A stretch of DNA of 64,000 nt, taken from contig JAJFGF010000068.1 of NCBI GenBank assembly GCA_021776245.1, positions 62,001 to 126,000 on the forward strand, written 5' to 3'. Below, piece after piece: positions 8,030 through 17,723 of this stretch. The DNA is from Hyphococcus sp. GTDB taxonomy: Bacteria; Pseudomonadota; Alphaproteobacteria; Caulobacterales; Parvularculaceae. Positions within the stretch are counted from its first letter, which is position 1. Each line of letters opens with the position of its first letter. The notes beneath the pieces are model-generated. The model was not told the origin of the DNA and did not search any database. It was given only the letters and a program-made list of their open reading frames with translations. A program made the position numbers and the translations under genes.

Positions 8030-9634
8030 TTACAGCCCGCCGCCCGTGAGAATATTGCGGTTGATACTGAATTTTTCTCCACCATCCGCATCACTTCGAA
8101 TTTGCTTCAGCAACAAATAGTGATCCGGCAGCACGTTCAGAAATTTCTGCGTGCGTTGACGCCGCATCTCGACATATTTGCGCCATCCGGCTTCGGGAAT
8201 TGGCGTTGTCTGCATATAGTCACGCCCCTTATAAAATCGTTTCCCCATTAATGCGGCCCGATAAGATGTCGGCGTGAAAAATGTTCTGGTCGGCATGTCG
8301 AGATTATCGGGCATGGTGTGCCGCCAGATTTCAAGATTTTCCTTCAACCGCGGCGGGATATCCATGTCATGGCGCACAGCGCGCCAATAAGGCGTATCCT
8401 CTCGGTTGCTCGTACAAAAAAGCAGCGAAATGAAATCGACAATTTCAGCGTAGAGACCGTCAATCAGCGTATTGTAACGGCGTCGAACCGCGGGATTGAA
8501 GTCACTATCCGGAAAATACGTGTAAAGCCACTGAAGCGCGACCTGCACGGAATATATCGCTGTTGCTTCTAGCGGTTCGACAAAGCCGCTTGAAAGGCCA
8601 ATTGCAAGGCAATTGTTTTTCCATGAATGACGGACCTTTCCGATCCGCATCCGGATGATGCGCGGCTCAATGTCATTCGCCGCTGGCCCGACATATTTTT
8701 TGAACTCGTCGACAGCCTCATCGTCAGAAATAAATTTGCTGGAATAGACATAACCGGAACCGACCCTGTTAAACAGCGGCACGCGGAAGCACCAGCCAGC
8801 GTTCATCCCCGTCGCTCGTGACGTTGGCTCTATCTGCGTCGGATCATCATGAGGCAACTGGGCGACCACAGCGCGATCATTCAGCAAATATTTTTCGTAT
8901 GATTCAAACGGTTCGCCCATCGCCTTGCCGATAATCACGCCAGCGAAACCAGTGGCGTCGATGATAAATTCGATTGGGTAGGCGCCGTGCTCTTTGAGAG
9001 CAAGCTCCGTTACAAACCCGCGCTCGTCCAGCTTTACTTCGTCGACATTGTCGAGAATTTGTTTAACGCCAAGTTCCTTGCCGCGCTCCATCAGCATCTT
9101 CGCCAATTCAATGGCGTCCATGTGATAAGAGTAGGGAATTTCCGACTGGTAGTCTCTGGCGTTTAACGGGCGCGGGCCTTTGTGCGCACGGATGATCGCC
9201 GGGCACACCGAAATCGCTTCCGTGTAGCTATCGCCTATTGGGCCGCCGCCGGGATGCATCGAATATTGCGAGAATAAATATCCTGGATTGACGCCATGAA
9301 GTTCGTCCTGCGAAAAAAATGGATTGACCCAGGAAACGCTTTTGCCATTCTCATCAACGTCCCAATTCGCGAACAACCCGCTCAGTTTGAACGTCGCGTT
9401 GCAGCGCTTGATAAAGGTCGATTCCTTGATCCCGATAATCCGCAACAAATCCGCCATCGGCCGCGCCGTCGACTCGCCGACGCCAATGATGCCGATATTC
9501 GGGCTTTCGATGACAGTAATCGACATTTCGCCGGCGCGTATTTTCTGCTGGAACAGCACCGCCAGATAGGTCGCGGAAATCCAGCCCGAGGTGCCCCCGC
9601 CGACAATTGTGATATTGCGTATTGGCGCCGCCAA
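8030..9634 (-). CDS. Flavin-dependent tryptophan halogenase family protein
   Basis: 534 aa, typical of the PrnA/RebH family that chlorinates or brominates tryptophan or other arenes using FADH2. Seen: FAD-binding GGGTSGW (12-18), GVGESTARPM, the catalytic-lysine region NATFKLSG (Lys83, matching Lys79 of PrnA) and FVEPLEAT with Glu356 at the catalytic glutamate. Odd features: the family WxWxIP signature reads WCFRVP (281-286), and the residue after Glu356 is Ala where characterised enzymes have Ser. Start is TTG, supported by GGAGGG seven bases upstream. No flavin reductase or TonB receptor gene is adjacent, so the activity and substrate are open. Confidence 0.85.
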   Translation of the reverse strand: MAAPIRNITIVGGGTSGWISATYLAVLFQQKIRAGEMSITVIESPNIGIIGVGESTARPMADLLRIIGIKESTFIKRCNATFKLSGLFANWDVDENGKSVSWVNPFFSQDELHGVNPGYLFSQYSMHPGGGPIGDSYTEAISVCPAIIRAHKGPRPLNARDYQSEIPYSYHMDAIELAKMLMERGKELGVKQILDNVDEVKLDERGFVTELALKEHGAYPIEFIIDATGFAGVIIGKAMGEPFESYEKYLLNDRAVVAQLPHDDPTQIEPTSRATGMNAGWCFRVPLFNRVGSGYVYSSKFISDDEAVDEFKKYVGPAANDIEPRIIRMRIGKVRHSWKNNCLAIGLSSGFVEPLEATAIYSVQVALQWLYTYFPDSDFNPAVRRRYNTLIDGLYAEIVDFISLLFCTSNREDTPYWRAVRHDMDIPPRLKENLEIWRHTMPDNLDMPTRTFFTPTSYRAALMGKRFYKGRDYMQTTPIPEAGWRKYVEMRRQRTQKFLNVLPDHYLLLKQIRSDADGGEKFSINRNILTGGGL

Positions 9635-9788
9635 TGTTTGCCCTCCTCTGGCAATTTGGCGCTTTTAACGACTTTCGGTCAAGCCCGGCGGCGATTCCAG
9701 ATCGACCTCCGGCCAATGCTTGAATGCAGCGCGCACCCGCGCTACATGAGCGGCTTTTCAAACCAGCGATAAGCTTAGCGGGGTCGGC

Positions 9789-10535
9789 ATGGCCGGACAC
9801 AGCAAATGGGCGAACATCCAACACCGCAAGGGGCGCCAGGACGCCAAGCGGTCAAAAATGTTCTCCAAACTTTCCAAAGAAATCACTATCGCCGCAAAGA
9901 TGGGCGCGCCGGATCCAGAGTTTAATCCGCGATTGCGTCTGGCGATTCAGGCGGCAAAAGCCCAGTCCATGCCGAAGGATAACATCGATCGCGCGATCAA
10001 GAAGTCGACCAATGCAGACGAGGCGAGCTTTGAGGAAATTCGCTATGAGGGATTTGGCCCCGCCGGCATCGGCGTCATTGTCGAGGCGCTGACCGACAAT
10101 CGCAACCGGGCCGCCAGCGAAATTCGCTCCATCTTCACCAAAAGCGGCGGCAATCTGGGCGAGACCGGCGCGGTCTCATTCATGTTCGACCGGGTCGGGT
10201 TGATTCAATATCCGGCTGATGCGGCAAGCGAAGATTCGATCATGGAGGCGGCGATTGAAGGCGGCGCCGATGATGTCGTTTCATCATCAGACGATCATGA
10301 AGTCTATTGCGCCGCGGATCAGCTTGCTGAAGTTGCGCGCAATCTGGAGAAGATATTGGGGGAACCTCAAACCGCAAGACTGATCTGGCGACCGCAGAAC
10401 GAAATTGAGGTTTCGGGCGATAAGGTTGAATCTGTCATTAAGCTGATGAATACGCTGGACGATTGCGATGATGTGCAAAACGTCTATGCAAATTTCGATA
10501 TTTCTGATGAGGAAATGGAGCGGTTGGCGGGCTGA
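9789..10535 (+). CDS. YebC/PmpR family protein
   Basis: 248 aa, matching the family along its full length: N-terminal [15 protein letters not shown], then [12 protein letters not shown], and the three-domain acidic C-terminal part. YebC-type proteins were described as DNA-binding regulators (PmpR); more recent work on homologues links them to ribosome function at difficult sequences, so the role of this copy is not fixed by sequence. In many proteobacteria yebC precedes ruvC; that gene is not in this window. ATG start at 9789. Convergent with the sensor kinase gene downstream. Confidence 0.9.
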   Translation: MAGHSKWANIQHRKGRQDAKRSKMFSKLSKEITIAAKMGAPDPEFNPRLRLAIQAAKAQSMPKDNIDRAIKKSTNADEASFEEIRYEGFGPAGIGVIVEALTDNRNRAASEIRSIFTKSGGNLGETGAVSFMFDRVGLIQYPADAASEDSIMEAAIEGGADDVVSSSDDHEVYCAADQLAEVARNLEKILGEPQTARLIWRPQNEIEVSGDKVESVIKLMNTLDDCDDVQNVYANFDISDEEMERLAG

Positions 10536-10588
10536 TGCGCCGGTCAAAAGTCCTTGCCTCCGAATGGCTCGCAGCATTGCATCATGCT

Positions 10589-12826
10589 TTAAGCTTCGGC
10601 GGCTTTCTTTTCTGTCGCCCTATCTTTTGTCCATCGTTTGACAATCGCGTGAAGCTTTTCCGTGCTGACCGGCTTGGGCAGATAGTCGTCCATCCCGGCG
10701 TCCTGGCTCCGCTGGATATCAGCTGCCATGACATGGGCGGTCAGACAGATAATCGGGGTCGGGTCGGATTTTAATCCGTTCTCCAATTCCCTAATTGCCC
10801 GCGATGCTTCAAACCCATCCATTTCAGGCATCGATACGTCCATGAGAATCAGTTCGAAACCATCCGGATCCGTTTCAAACCAGCGCAGCGCTTCGCGCCC
10901 ATTATTGGCGATTACTATTTCAAATAGATTTGGCTCAAGCATATGCTTGATCACAAGCTGGTTTACCTCATTGTCTTCAGCCAGTAGAATTCGTTTCCTC
11001 GCCGTTTTCGCGATCGCCGGCAGGTTATATATCGGCTCAACGGCGCCAGCGGTCGCTTCGCTTTCGCCGTCTACGCTGAGCATTGTTGAAATTGTATGGA
11101 GCAGCAATGTCGCGCGCGCCGGTTTTATAAGATAGCCGTCAACGCCGATGTCTCGAAAGCAGCGCGCATCGCCAGGCCGGTCCACCGACGTCAACACCAT
11201 GAGCGCCGTGTCGCGAATTTCGCTATCCGCTTTGATCGCGCAGGCAAGCTGTCGGCCGTCCATTCCGGGCATAAAAAAGTCAAGAATTGCGAATGCATAT
11301 GGATCGGCATCCGCCATGGCGGCGCGCATCATCGCCAGCGCCTGACTTCCGTTTTCCGCCGCATCGACCCTGAAACCCCAGGCCGTCAGTTGTTCGGCGA
11401 GGATATGTCTGTTGACGTCGATGTCATCAACGATCAATGCGCGGCGATTAGCGGCGTCAATTGCCGGCGCCGTGGTGATTTCCGCCTGATCGCTGACAGG
11501 CGCCGTCATTTCAACCCAAAAAGTCGACCCTTCGCCAAGTTTCGAAATGGCGCCGATGCGCCCGTCCATGGCTGTGACCAAACGCTTGGAAATCGAAAGC
11601 CCTAAACCTGTGCCGCCGAACGTTCTCGTCGTTGATGTATCCGCCTGCTCGAACGCGTCGAAGATTTTCCCAAGAACTTCAGCGTCCATGCCAATGCCGG
11701 TGTCTGTCACTTCGATGCGAAGCGCCGCGCATTCGTTCTCGACCTTTCCCGACACGCTGATCAGGACATATCCCTGGTTGGTGAACTTTACAGCATTGCC
11801 GACAAGGTTTGTGATGATCTGCCGAATACGCCCGCCGTCCCCGACCAGCACCCGGGGAAGGTCAGGCTGAAATCGAACGATCAATTCAATTTGCTTTTCT
11901 TGCGCGCGCGCCGCAACCAGCGCAGCGACGTCTTCAATCGACATGCGCAGATCAAACGCCGCTGTTTCAAGCTCCAGCTTGCCGGCCTCGATTTTCGAAA
12001 AATCGAGAACGTCATTGATGATTGTCAGTAACGCGGCGCCGGATTTGTGAATTGTATCGGCGAAAATTCGTTGGCGGCTATCCAGCTCGGTGCCAGTTAA
12101 CAATTCCGCCATGCCAAGAACGCCGTTCATTGGCGTGCGAATCTCGTGGCTCATATTCGCCAGGAACATTGATTTTGCTTCCGACGCCTTTTCGGCTGCA
12201 ATACGCGCGCTCTGCAATTCTTCGATTAACGCCACACGCTCGTTTCTGGCGCGGTCCAGCTCCTGTTGCGACATGTAGCCGAACATCAGGACATAACTGA
12301 TTGCAGCGACAAACAGCGGTATAGCCGCCAATAGCGGAAAAAACATCGCTGAGCCAGTCGCACTCGCCAGACATAAGCCAAAGGCAACAGCGTAAGGCGA
12401 CGTCACAATGAGCGCATTGGTTGGCGTTGATCGAAATTGGGAAAAAGCAAGCATGTATCCATTGACGATGAAAAACATCGCTGCCGCTTCGCCAAATTGA
12501 TGCCCGGAATTCCACGCCAGCACCGGGGCCGCCGCCCAGAATGCGCAAGACCCCATCGCGACAAAGGCATATATGCGGTATTTCGATCCGGAATTGCGCA
12601 AACTGCTCCTGCGCATCCGCGCTTCAATCAGAGAGCGCACGGCGCCCGCAATCATTGTCAGCGCGTACCAGACAATCGCCGTTTCAATCTGGACAAGCGC
12701 CAACAGTAAAATGAGCCATGCCGTAATATGAATATAGCGCGACGCTTGGGTGGTCATGATGGTTTTCAGCGAAGCTGAAACCGCATCTTCTTCTTGAAGC
12801 GCTGGTTGTGCCGCAGCGTCATTCAT
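10589..12826 (-). CDS. Hybrid sensor histidine kinase with two receiver domains
   Basis: 745 aa. Residues about 35-185 hold several transmembrane helices with short loops, so there is no large periplasmic sensor. A coiled linker leads to HisKA with the H-box [15 protein letters not shown] (phosphorylated His227), then HATPase_c with N, G1 and G2 boxes ([28 protein letters not shown]). Two receiver domains follow: the first with [13 protein letters not shown] and ALIVDD, the second with [13 protein letters not shown] and [11 protein letters not shown]. Both keep the acceptor Asp. There is no HPt domain and no partner regulator next to it, so the phosphorelay partner must be elsewhere. Divergent from the DUF5916 gene. 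Confidence 0.9.
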   Translation of the reverse strand: MNDAAAQPALQEEDAVSASLKTIMTTQASRYIHITAWLILLLALVQIETAIVWYALTMIAGAVRSLIEARMRRSSLRNSGSKYRIYAFVAMGSCAFWAAAPVLAWNSGHQFGEAAAMFFIVNGYMLAFSQFRSTPTNALIVTSPYAVAFGLCLASATGSAMFFPLLAAIPLFVAAISYVLMFGYMSQQELDRARNERVALIEELQSARIAAEKASEAKSMFLANMSHEIRTPMNGVLGMAELLTGTELDSRQRIFADTIHKSGAALLTIINDVLDFSKIEAGKLELETAAFDLRMSIEDVAALVAARAQEKQIELIVRFQPDLPRVLVGDGGRIRQIITNLVGNAVKFTNQGYVLISVSGKVENECAALRIEVTDTGIGMDAEVLGKIFDAFEQADTSTTRTFGGTGLGLSISKRLVTAMDGRIGAISKLGEGSTFWVEMTAPVSDQAEITTAPAIDAANRRALIVDDIDVNRHILAEQLTAWGFRVDAAENGSQALAMMRAAMADADPYAFAILDFFMPGMDGRQLACAIKADSEIRDTALMVLTSVDRPGDARCFRDIGVDGYLIKPARATLLLHTISTMLSVDGESEATAGAVEPIYNLPAIAKTARKRILLAEDNEVNQLVIKHMLEPNLFEIVIANNGREALRWFETDPDGFELILMDVSMPEMDGFEASRAIRELENGLKSDPTPIICLTAHVMAADIQRSQDAGMDDYLPKPVSTEKLHAIVKRWTKDRATEKKAAEA

Positions 12827-13146
12827 GAATCGTTCCCAAAACCAGGCTGCGCCCCAAAGGGAAAAGTTAAGCCATGGGCGTTAATTCAATCTTTACGGCG
12901 GCGGAATTTGTTGCGCCCGGGCGCGACAAAACGGTGCTGAAATGCGGTAAGCCGAGGCGTTGGAAAGCCCGTCCGCTATAGCTGATAACCTGCAACACGG
13001 TTAATGTTTACGCTATCTTCGATGTGTCTTGTCTCTGGTAGTCAACGACAATTCGTACTTCGCGGCGATTACGGCGCGGCCGGACAACAAAGTAGTAAGC
13101 ATCGGCGTTTAGCATCCGCCAAAAGTTAATGATTAAGAGAGGCCTA
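12827..13146. promoter_or_regulatory. Divergent intergenic region with near-perfect 22-bp palindrome
   Basis: This 320-bp gap separates the sensor kinase and DUF5916 genes and must hold both promoters. Its clearest element is TTGTTGCGCCC / GGGCGCGACAA at 12908-12929, with one T/G exception and no loop, which fits a dimeric regulator site better than a terminator. No gene is seen. Confidence 0.4.
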
Positions 13147-15387
13147 ATGCGGATCGCGAGCGCCTTTATTCCAGTATTTGCATTTATCGCAACGGCCTCT
13201 CAAGCGCAGGAATGCGAACCGGCGAGCATCGAAAATATCGGGCAATGTGTTGTGCGTCGGGACTTTGAAACCTACCGCCCGCTGGTCACCGCGGCGCGCA
13301 TCGATTCTACGCAATTCGATGGGGAGGCGGCGCCTGTCATCGACGGCGACTTGTCCGATGCTGTTTGGTCGCAAGCGGCAATCATCACTGAGTTTCATCA
13401 AGTCGAGCCTGTCGGCGGCGCCACGCCAAGTCAGCCGACGCGCGCCTATATCATGTATGACAGCAAGAATCTTTATGTTGGCATCTACGCATTCGATTCT
13501 GAACCCGATCAGATCAGGCGCGCGCAAATGCTACGCGATCCGCAACTGCAGGACGATGACGCCGTCCGGGTAATGATCGATTCCAACGGCACCTTCCGCG
13601 ATAGTTATTTTTTCGGGATCAACCCAAATGGCGCGCGGTCGGACGCGCTGACTGAAAATGGTTCATCGTTTCGCGACGAATGGAATACAATTTGGCGCGG
13701 CAAAGCGCGCGTCGTTGAAGACGGATGGATTGCAGAATTTGCGATCCCCTTTCAGTCCTTTTCATTTGACGCATCACTCGATGAATGGAATCTCCAGATC
13801 ATCCGAACAATTCGGCGCAACAATGAAGAAATCCGCTGGTCCAACATAAACCAATCCCGCGGTCGCATTAACATGACCAATCCGGGTCGACTTGCCGGGA
13901 TCGATGGCGTCTCAAGCGGCATTGGTCTTGAGGCGCAAGTCTTTGTCACCGGAGCGGCCTCTCATGACTGGGTGCTTGACGACACGGATTTCGAACTAAA
14001 CCCCAGTGGTAATATTTTTTATAAGATCACGCCGTCGCTAACAGGATCGCTGACTTTTAATACGGACTTCTCCGACACATCCCTGGATGCGCGCCAGGTC
14101 AATACAGGGCGGTTTTCATTGTTTTTCCCCGAGACGCGGGATTTTTTTCTGCAGGACTCGGCGGTTTTTGAATTTGGCGGCCGGGTATTTAATGACGCCA
14201 AAAACGGTCTGCCATTCTTTTCCCGCAATATTGGCATCGTCAATGGCGAGCCGGTCGACATCATCGCCGGCGCAAAGCTCAGCGGTAAAGCGGGCCCAGC
14301 CAATGTCGGTCTTATTTCGGCGCGTACGGGCTCAGCGGATGGGCAGGGCATTGACGGCCAATATCTTTCATCAGCACGGCTGTCAGTCCCGGTGTTAGCG
14401 GAGTCAAAAGCGGGCATCGTTTTTACAAATGGCGATCCGTCCGGCGCCACAGATAACACAGTCGCCGGCGCGGATTTTCAATATCAACGCTCGAATACTT
14501 TCGGCGAAGGAACATTATATGCCGATGTCGCCTATGTGAAAAGTTTCACTGATGACGTCGGCGACGACATGGTCGGGTCGGAAATCGCCTATCGCAGTCA
14601 GAAATGGAATGGCACGATGCGCCTGCGCCATATCGGCGAAAATTACGCCCCGCAATTGGGCTTTTCAAACCGCACTGGCATCCGTCGCTACAACATAAAT
14701 TTCTGGCGCACTTATCGCCCGGAGAACAGTTTCATCCGCTTTGCGGAAACCGGCGCCTGGACAAACATCATCACGGATTTAGGTGATCGGAAAATAGACC
14801 ATTTCTACGGCGCCTGGGCGGGCGGCGCGAACAATGCGGGCGATGAACTGTGGCTCAATTACGAGCACGGCTTCGTCGATATCGAAGCGCCCTTTTCAAT
14901 CGCCGGCATCGTGCCGGTCCCTGTCGGGCAGTACCGGTGGAACCAGTATAATGTTCGCATCGCGTCAACCAACGCCCGCGCTGTCGGTGTTGAGTTCGAG
15001 ATCAATAAGGGCGGCATTTATGGCGGCGACCTTTTACAGCTCAGCGGCGGCATTAATCTGCGGCCCAACAAACATTTTGAGTTTTCCGCCGAGCATGAAT
15101 ATCTGGAATTTGACCTCCCTCTTGGGGATATCGGCATCCATATCTCTTCAATTAATTCGACGATCGCCTTTACGCCGGACATGACCATCAAGACCGAAAT
15201 CCAATATGATAATATCTCTGAGGCATTTACGTTTTTCTCGCGCTTCAGCTGGGAACCGGCGCCAGAGCGAGAAATTTTTCTTTCCTTTGGGCACACGGCG
15301 ATCATCGACCGCGTACAATTCCCTCAGGATTTCACGTCGCAGGGCTCCAGCCTGGCGCTGCGCCTCGGCCACACTTTCCGCATGTAG
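13147..15387 (+). CDS. DUF5916 protein with CBM9-like N-terminal domain
   Basis: About 746 aa. Start chosen at ATG 13147, as AAGAGAGG lies just before it; ATG 13129 adds six residues. A signal peptide ends near SQAQ. A carbohydrate-binding family 9-like sandwich follows (PVIDGDLSDAVWSQA, later YVGIYAFDSEP), then a DUF5916 beta-rich C-terminal half ending in an aromatic residue and RM (LALRLGHTFRM), as in outer-membrane barrels. In the family these proteins are thought to be outer-membrane proteins of unknown substrate, often near TonB-dependent receptors or peptidases; none is adjacent. No catalytic motif is apparent. Confidence 0.82.
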   Translation: MRIASAFIPVFAFIATASQAQECEPASIENIGQCVVRRDFETYRPLVTAARIDSTQFDGEAAPVIDGDLSDAVWSQAAIITEFHQVEPVGGATPSQPTRAYIMYDSKNLYVGIYAFDSEPDQIRRAQMLRDPQLQDDDAVRVMIDSNGTFRDSYFFGINPNGARSDALTENGSSFRDEWNTIWRGKARVVEDGWIAEFAIPFQSFSFDASLDEWNLQIIRTIRRNNEEIRWSNINQSRGRINMTNPGRLAGIDGVSSGIGLEAQVFVTGAASHDWVLDDTDFELNPSGNIFYKITPSLTGSLTFNTDFSDTSLDARQVNTGRFSLFFPETRDFFLQDSAVFEFGGRVFNDAKNGLPFFSRNIGIVNGEPVDIIAGAKLSGKAGPANVGLISARTGSADGQGIDGQYLSSARLSVPVLAESKAGIVFTNGDPSGATDNTVAGADFQYQRSNTFGEGTLYADVAYVKSFTDDVGDDMVGSEIAYRSQKWNGTMRLRHIGENYAPQLGFSNRTGIRRYNINFWRTYRPENSFIRFAETGAWTNIITDLGDRKIDHFYGAWAGGANNAGDELWLNYEHGFVDIEAPFSIAGIVPVPVGQYRWNQYNVRIASTNARAVGVEFEINKGGIYGGDLLQLSGGINLRPNKHFEFSAEHEYLEFDLPLGDIGIHISSINSTIAFTPDMTIKTEIQYDNISEAFTFFSRFSWEPAPEREIFLSFGHTAIIDRVQFPQDFTSQGSSLALRLGHTFRM

Positions 15388-15455
15388 CTTGCCTTGCGCT
15401 GCGGCCCCGCCCCTGTTAGAGGCTCGGCCCGCGATGCGAAAAGGTAAAGCAAGGC

Positions 15456-16019
15456 ATGAAAATCAACGGTAATGAAATCCGTCCCGGCAATGTTGTTCAG
15501 CATCAAGATAGCCTGTGGATTGCCGTAAAGACCAATGCGGTCAAACCTGGCAAGGGCCCCGCCTATAATCAGGTTGAACTGAAAAATCTGATCGACGGCC
15601 GCAAGCTCAACGAACGTTTCCGCGCATCTGAAACCGTCGAGCGCGTGCGCCTGGAACAAAAAGATCACACCTATCTTTATGAAGAGGGCGATCTGCTGGT
15701 CTTCATGGACGCCCAATCTTTTGAGCAGATTCACATCTCGAAAGATCTCATTGGCGAGCGCGCCGCATTCCTGCAGGACGGCATGGCGGTAACCGTTGAA
15801 GTTCACGAGGGCCGCGCAATTGGCGTTAAAATGCCCGAACATGTTACCCTTGAAATTACCGACACAGAACCGACCGTGAAAGGTCAAACCGCATCGTCTT
15901 CCTACAAGCCGTCGACCGTCGACAATGGGCTGCGTATCATGGTGCCGCCGCATCTGTCTGTTGGCCAAAATATCATCGTCAACACTGAGACGCTGGAATA
16001 TGTAAAGCGCGCTGACTGA
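15456..16019 (+). CDS. efp: Elongation factor P
   Basis: 187 aa, three-domain OB-fold protein of standard length. EF-P binds between the P and E sites and rescues ribosomes stalled on polyproline. The N-terminal domain has [14 protein letters not shown] and the modification loop [15 protein letters not shown], whose tip Lys (about residue 32) is the usual beta-lysylation or other modification site. C-terminal signature around [15 protein letters not shown]. No modification genes (epmA, earP) are in the window. Start ATG 15456; the next gene in the same direction is about 190 bp away. Confidence 0.95.
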   Translation: MKINGNEIRPGNVVQHQDSLWIAVKTNAVKPGKGPAYNQVELKNLIDGRKLNERFRASETVERVRLEQKDHTYLYEEGDLLVFMDAQSFEQIHISKDLIGERAAFLQDGMAVTVEVHEGRAIGVKMPEHVTLEITDTEPTVKGQTASSSYKPSTVDNGLRIMVPPHLSVGQNIIVNTETLEYVKRAD

Positions 16020-16208
16020 TGATCGACATCAGCCAGCCGCCACAATACCGGCTCCCCACACGCTCAAAACTCCCGCTACATATGTCGCCTTGCGGTCAAT
16101 CGTTGCCCTGCCGCGGCGAGCCGAGTAAGCGCACATTGCCGCGCCGCACGCCCTGTGTGTAGCTGCCCTGTCGGGTGCGTTTTTCTTAAAACAGCAAGGG
16201 TGGTGACG

Positions 16209-17672
16209 ATGACAATGAGATTCAGAAATTTAGGTGCGGCGCTGTTGATTGCAACGTCAGGCATGGCGTTAACAGCAGGCGCGTTTGCCGGCGAAGCTGA
16301 AGATGCGCTGGTTGCGAAAATAGTCGGCGCTTACGGCGGCAATCGCCTGACGAATATGCGCTCAATCAGAATTCAGGATGAATATAAAAACGCTTTTCCC
16401 GGACAGGGTTACACGCCGGGCTATGTAGAATTCACACCCCTGAAACAGGATGCGCAGCTCGATCTTGCAGGCGAGCGCGGCAGCGTAGAAGGCTGGAGCG
16501 CGAATTTTAATTTTACTTTTAATACTCGTACAGTTTCCGTTGATGATGACATCGTCGCCATCAATTACACTCCCGGCACATATCAGCCGGGCGCGGGCGC
16601 CGACTACTACGCCGCTTTTGGCGCGGTCATCCGGGTGACCGACACATTACTTGCCTATGAGCTTTCAAAGCAGACGGAAAATGTCGAATATAAAGGCGCT
16701 TCAACCTATCTTGGCCGGCCCCATGAAATGATTACCTTCACCATGCCGTCTTCGCCTCCGGTGACGCTTCATGTGGATGCCGAAACCGGGCTCATTTCAA
16801 AAATGACGCGCGCAACAGGCTTTGGCGCGCTGACCTATCAGTTCCGCGACCATAAGGCGGCAAATGGCGTCGGTTACGCCTCGAATTTTGAGTTTTTCGT
16901 TGGCCCCGACGTCAACATCCTCACGCTAAGCCGCGAAGTCAGCGTCAACAATGTCCGGGCTAATCTCTTTGAGATCGATCGTGGCATCAGCGAAGAGGGC
17001 GCGCGCGTCGACACATCGGAAATGACCGTCGACGAGATCGCCGACGGCGTTTATCTCGCCGGTACAGGCAACGCCTATACAGCATTCGTTGACGCCGGAG
17101 ATCATATCATCGGTGTTGGCGGTTATGCAGGGCTAACAGACCGCTTTACTGCCTACAAGGAAGCTGCAGGCCACGATAAGCCTTTGCGTTACCAGATCGT
17201 CACGCATCATCACACAGATCACCTTGGCGGCATGGCCGACGCGTTCGCGCTGGGCGCGATTTTTATCGCGCCGGCGAATGCTGTCGCTAATCTCAATACC
17301 GCCGCTGGTGAGACAATCCCTGAAGATCGCCTTCAGATCATCGACGGCACGATGACGCTTGGTCCAGTAGAGATTTATGACATCGCGACCAATCACGCAG
17401 AGAGCTTTGCGCTCGCCTATATTCCGGAGGCCAAGGTAGCGTTTCAGGCGGACCATTATAATGGAATATATGTGGACGAACCGTCACAGGCCGGCACAAG
17501 TTCAGTATATCTTAAAAACGCCATCGACGATCTCGGCATCGATGTCGACATTCTTCTTTCCGCCCATGGCCGCAAGGCGAGTTCCTGGGCGGACTTTGAA
17601 GCGGCGGTGGCGGCATACGATCCGCGGCCCTGCGCCTCAGGCCGCACCATCTGCCGCGGCGTTTCTTATTAA
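16209..17672 (+). CDS. Secreted metallo-beta-lactamase-fold hydrolase
   Basis: About 487 aa from ATG 16209; the extension to 16155 adds no signal-like sequence. A signal peptide (about 1-27, ending GAFA/GEA) precedes an N-terminal beta-rich domain of about 240 residues, then an MBL domain with HHHTDH at 333-338 (the HxHxDH zinc motif), a further His in ATNHAESF and Asp in FQADHY. The binuclear zinc site thus looks intact. Periplasmic or exported hydrolase of unknown substrate; SoxH-like and quinoprotein-relay MBL proteins share the layout. Downstream is a strong bidirectional terminator. Confidence 0.8.
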   Translation: MTMRFRNLGAALLIATSGMALTAGAFAGEAEDALVAKIVGAYGGNRLTNMRSIRIQDEYKNAFPGQGYTPGYVEFTPLKQDAQLDLAGERGSVEGWSANFNFTFNTRTVSVDDDIVAINYTPGTYQPGAGADYYAAFGAVIRVTDTLLAYELSKQTENVEYKGASTYLGRPHEMITFTMPSSPPVTLHVDAETGLISKMTRATGFGALTYQFRDHKAANGVGYASNFEFFVGPDVNILTLSREVSVNNVRANLFEIDRGISEEGARVDTSEMTVDEIADGVYLAGTGNAYTAFVDAGDHIIGVGGYAGLTDRFTAYKEAAGHDKPLRYQIVTHHHTDHLGGMADAFALGAIFIAPANAVANLNTAAGETIPEDRLQIIDGTMTLGPVEIYDIATNHAESFALAYIPEAKVAFQADHYNGIYVDEPSQAGTSSVYLKNAIDDLGIDVDILLSAHGRKASSWADFEAAVAAYDPRPCASGRTICRGVSY

Positions 17673-17689
17673 ATTGATCATCTGAAATT

Positions 17690-17721
17690 CAGCGGCGCGC
17701 TTCGGCGCGCCGCTGTTTCTT
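17690..17721. terminator. Bidirectional rho-independent terminator
   Basis: Perfect 11-bp stem CAGCGGCGCGC / GCGCGCCGCTG closed by a TTCG tetraloop and followed by TTTCTT, between the convergent MBL and TonB-domain genes. Confidence 0.88.
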
Positions 17722-17723
17722 AA

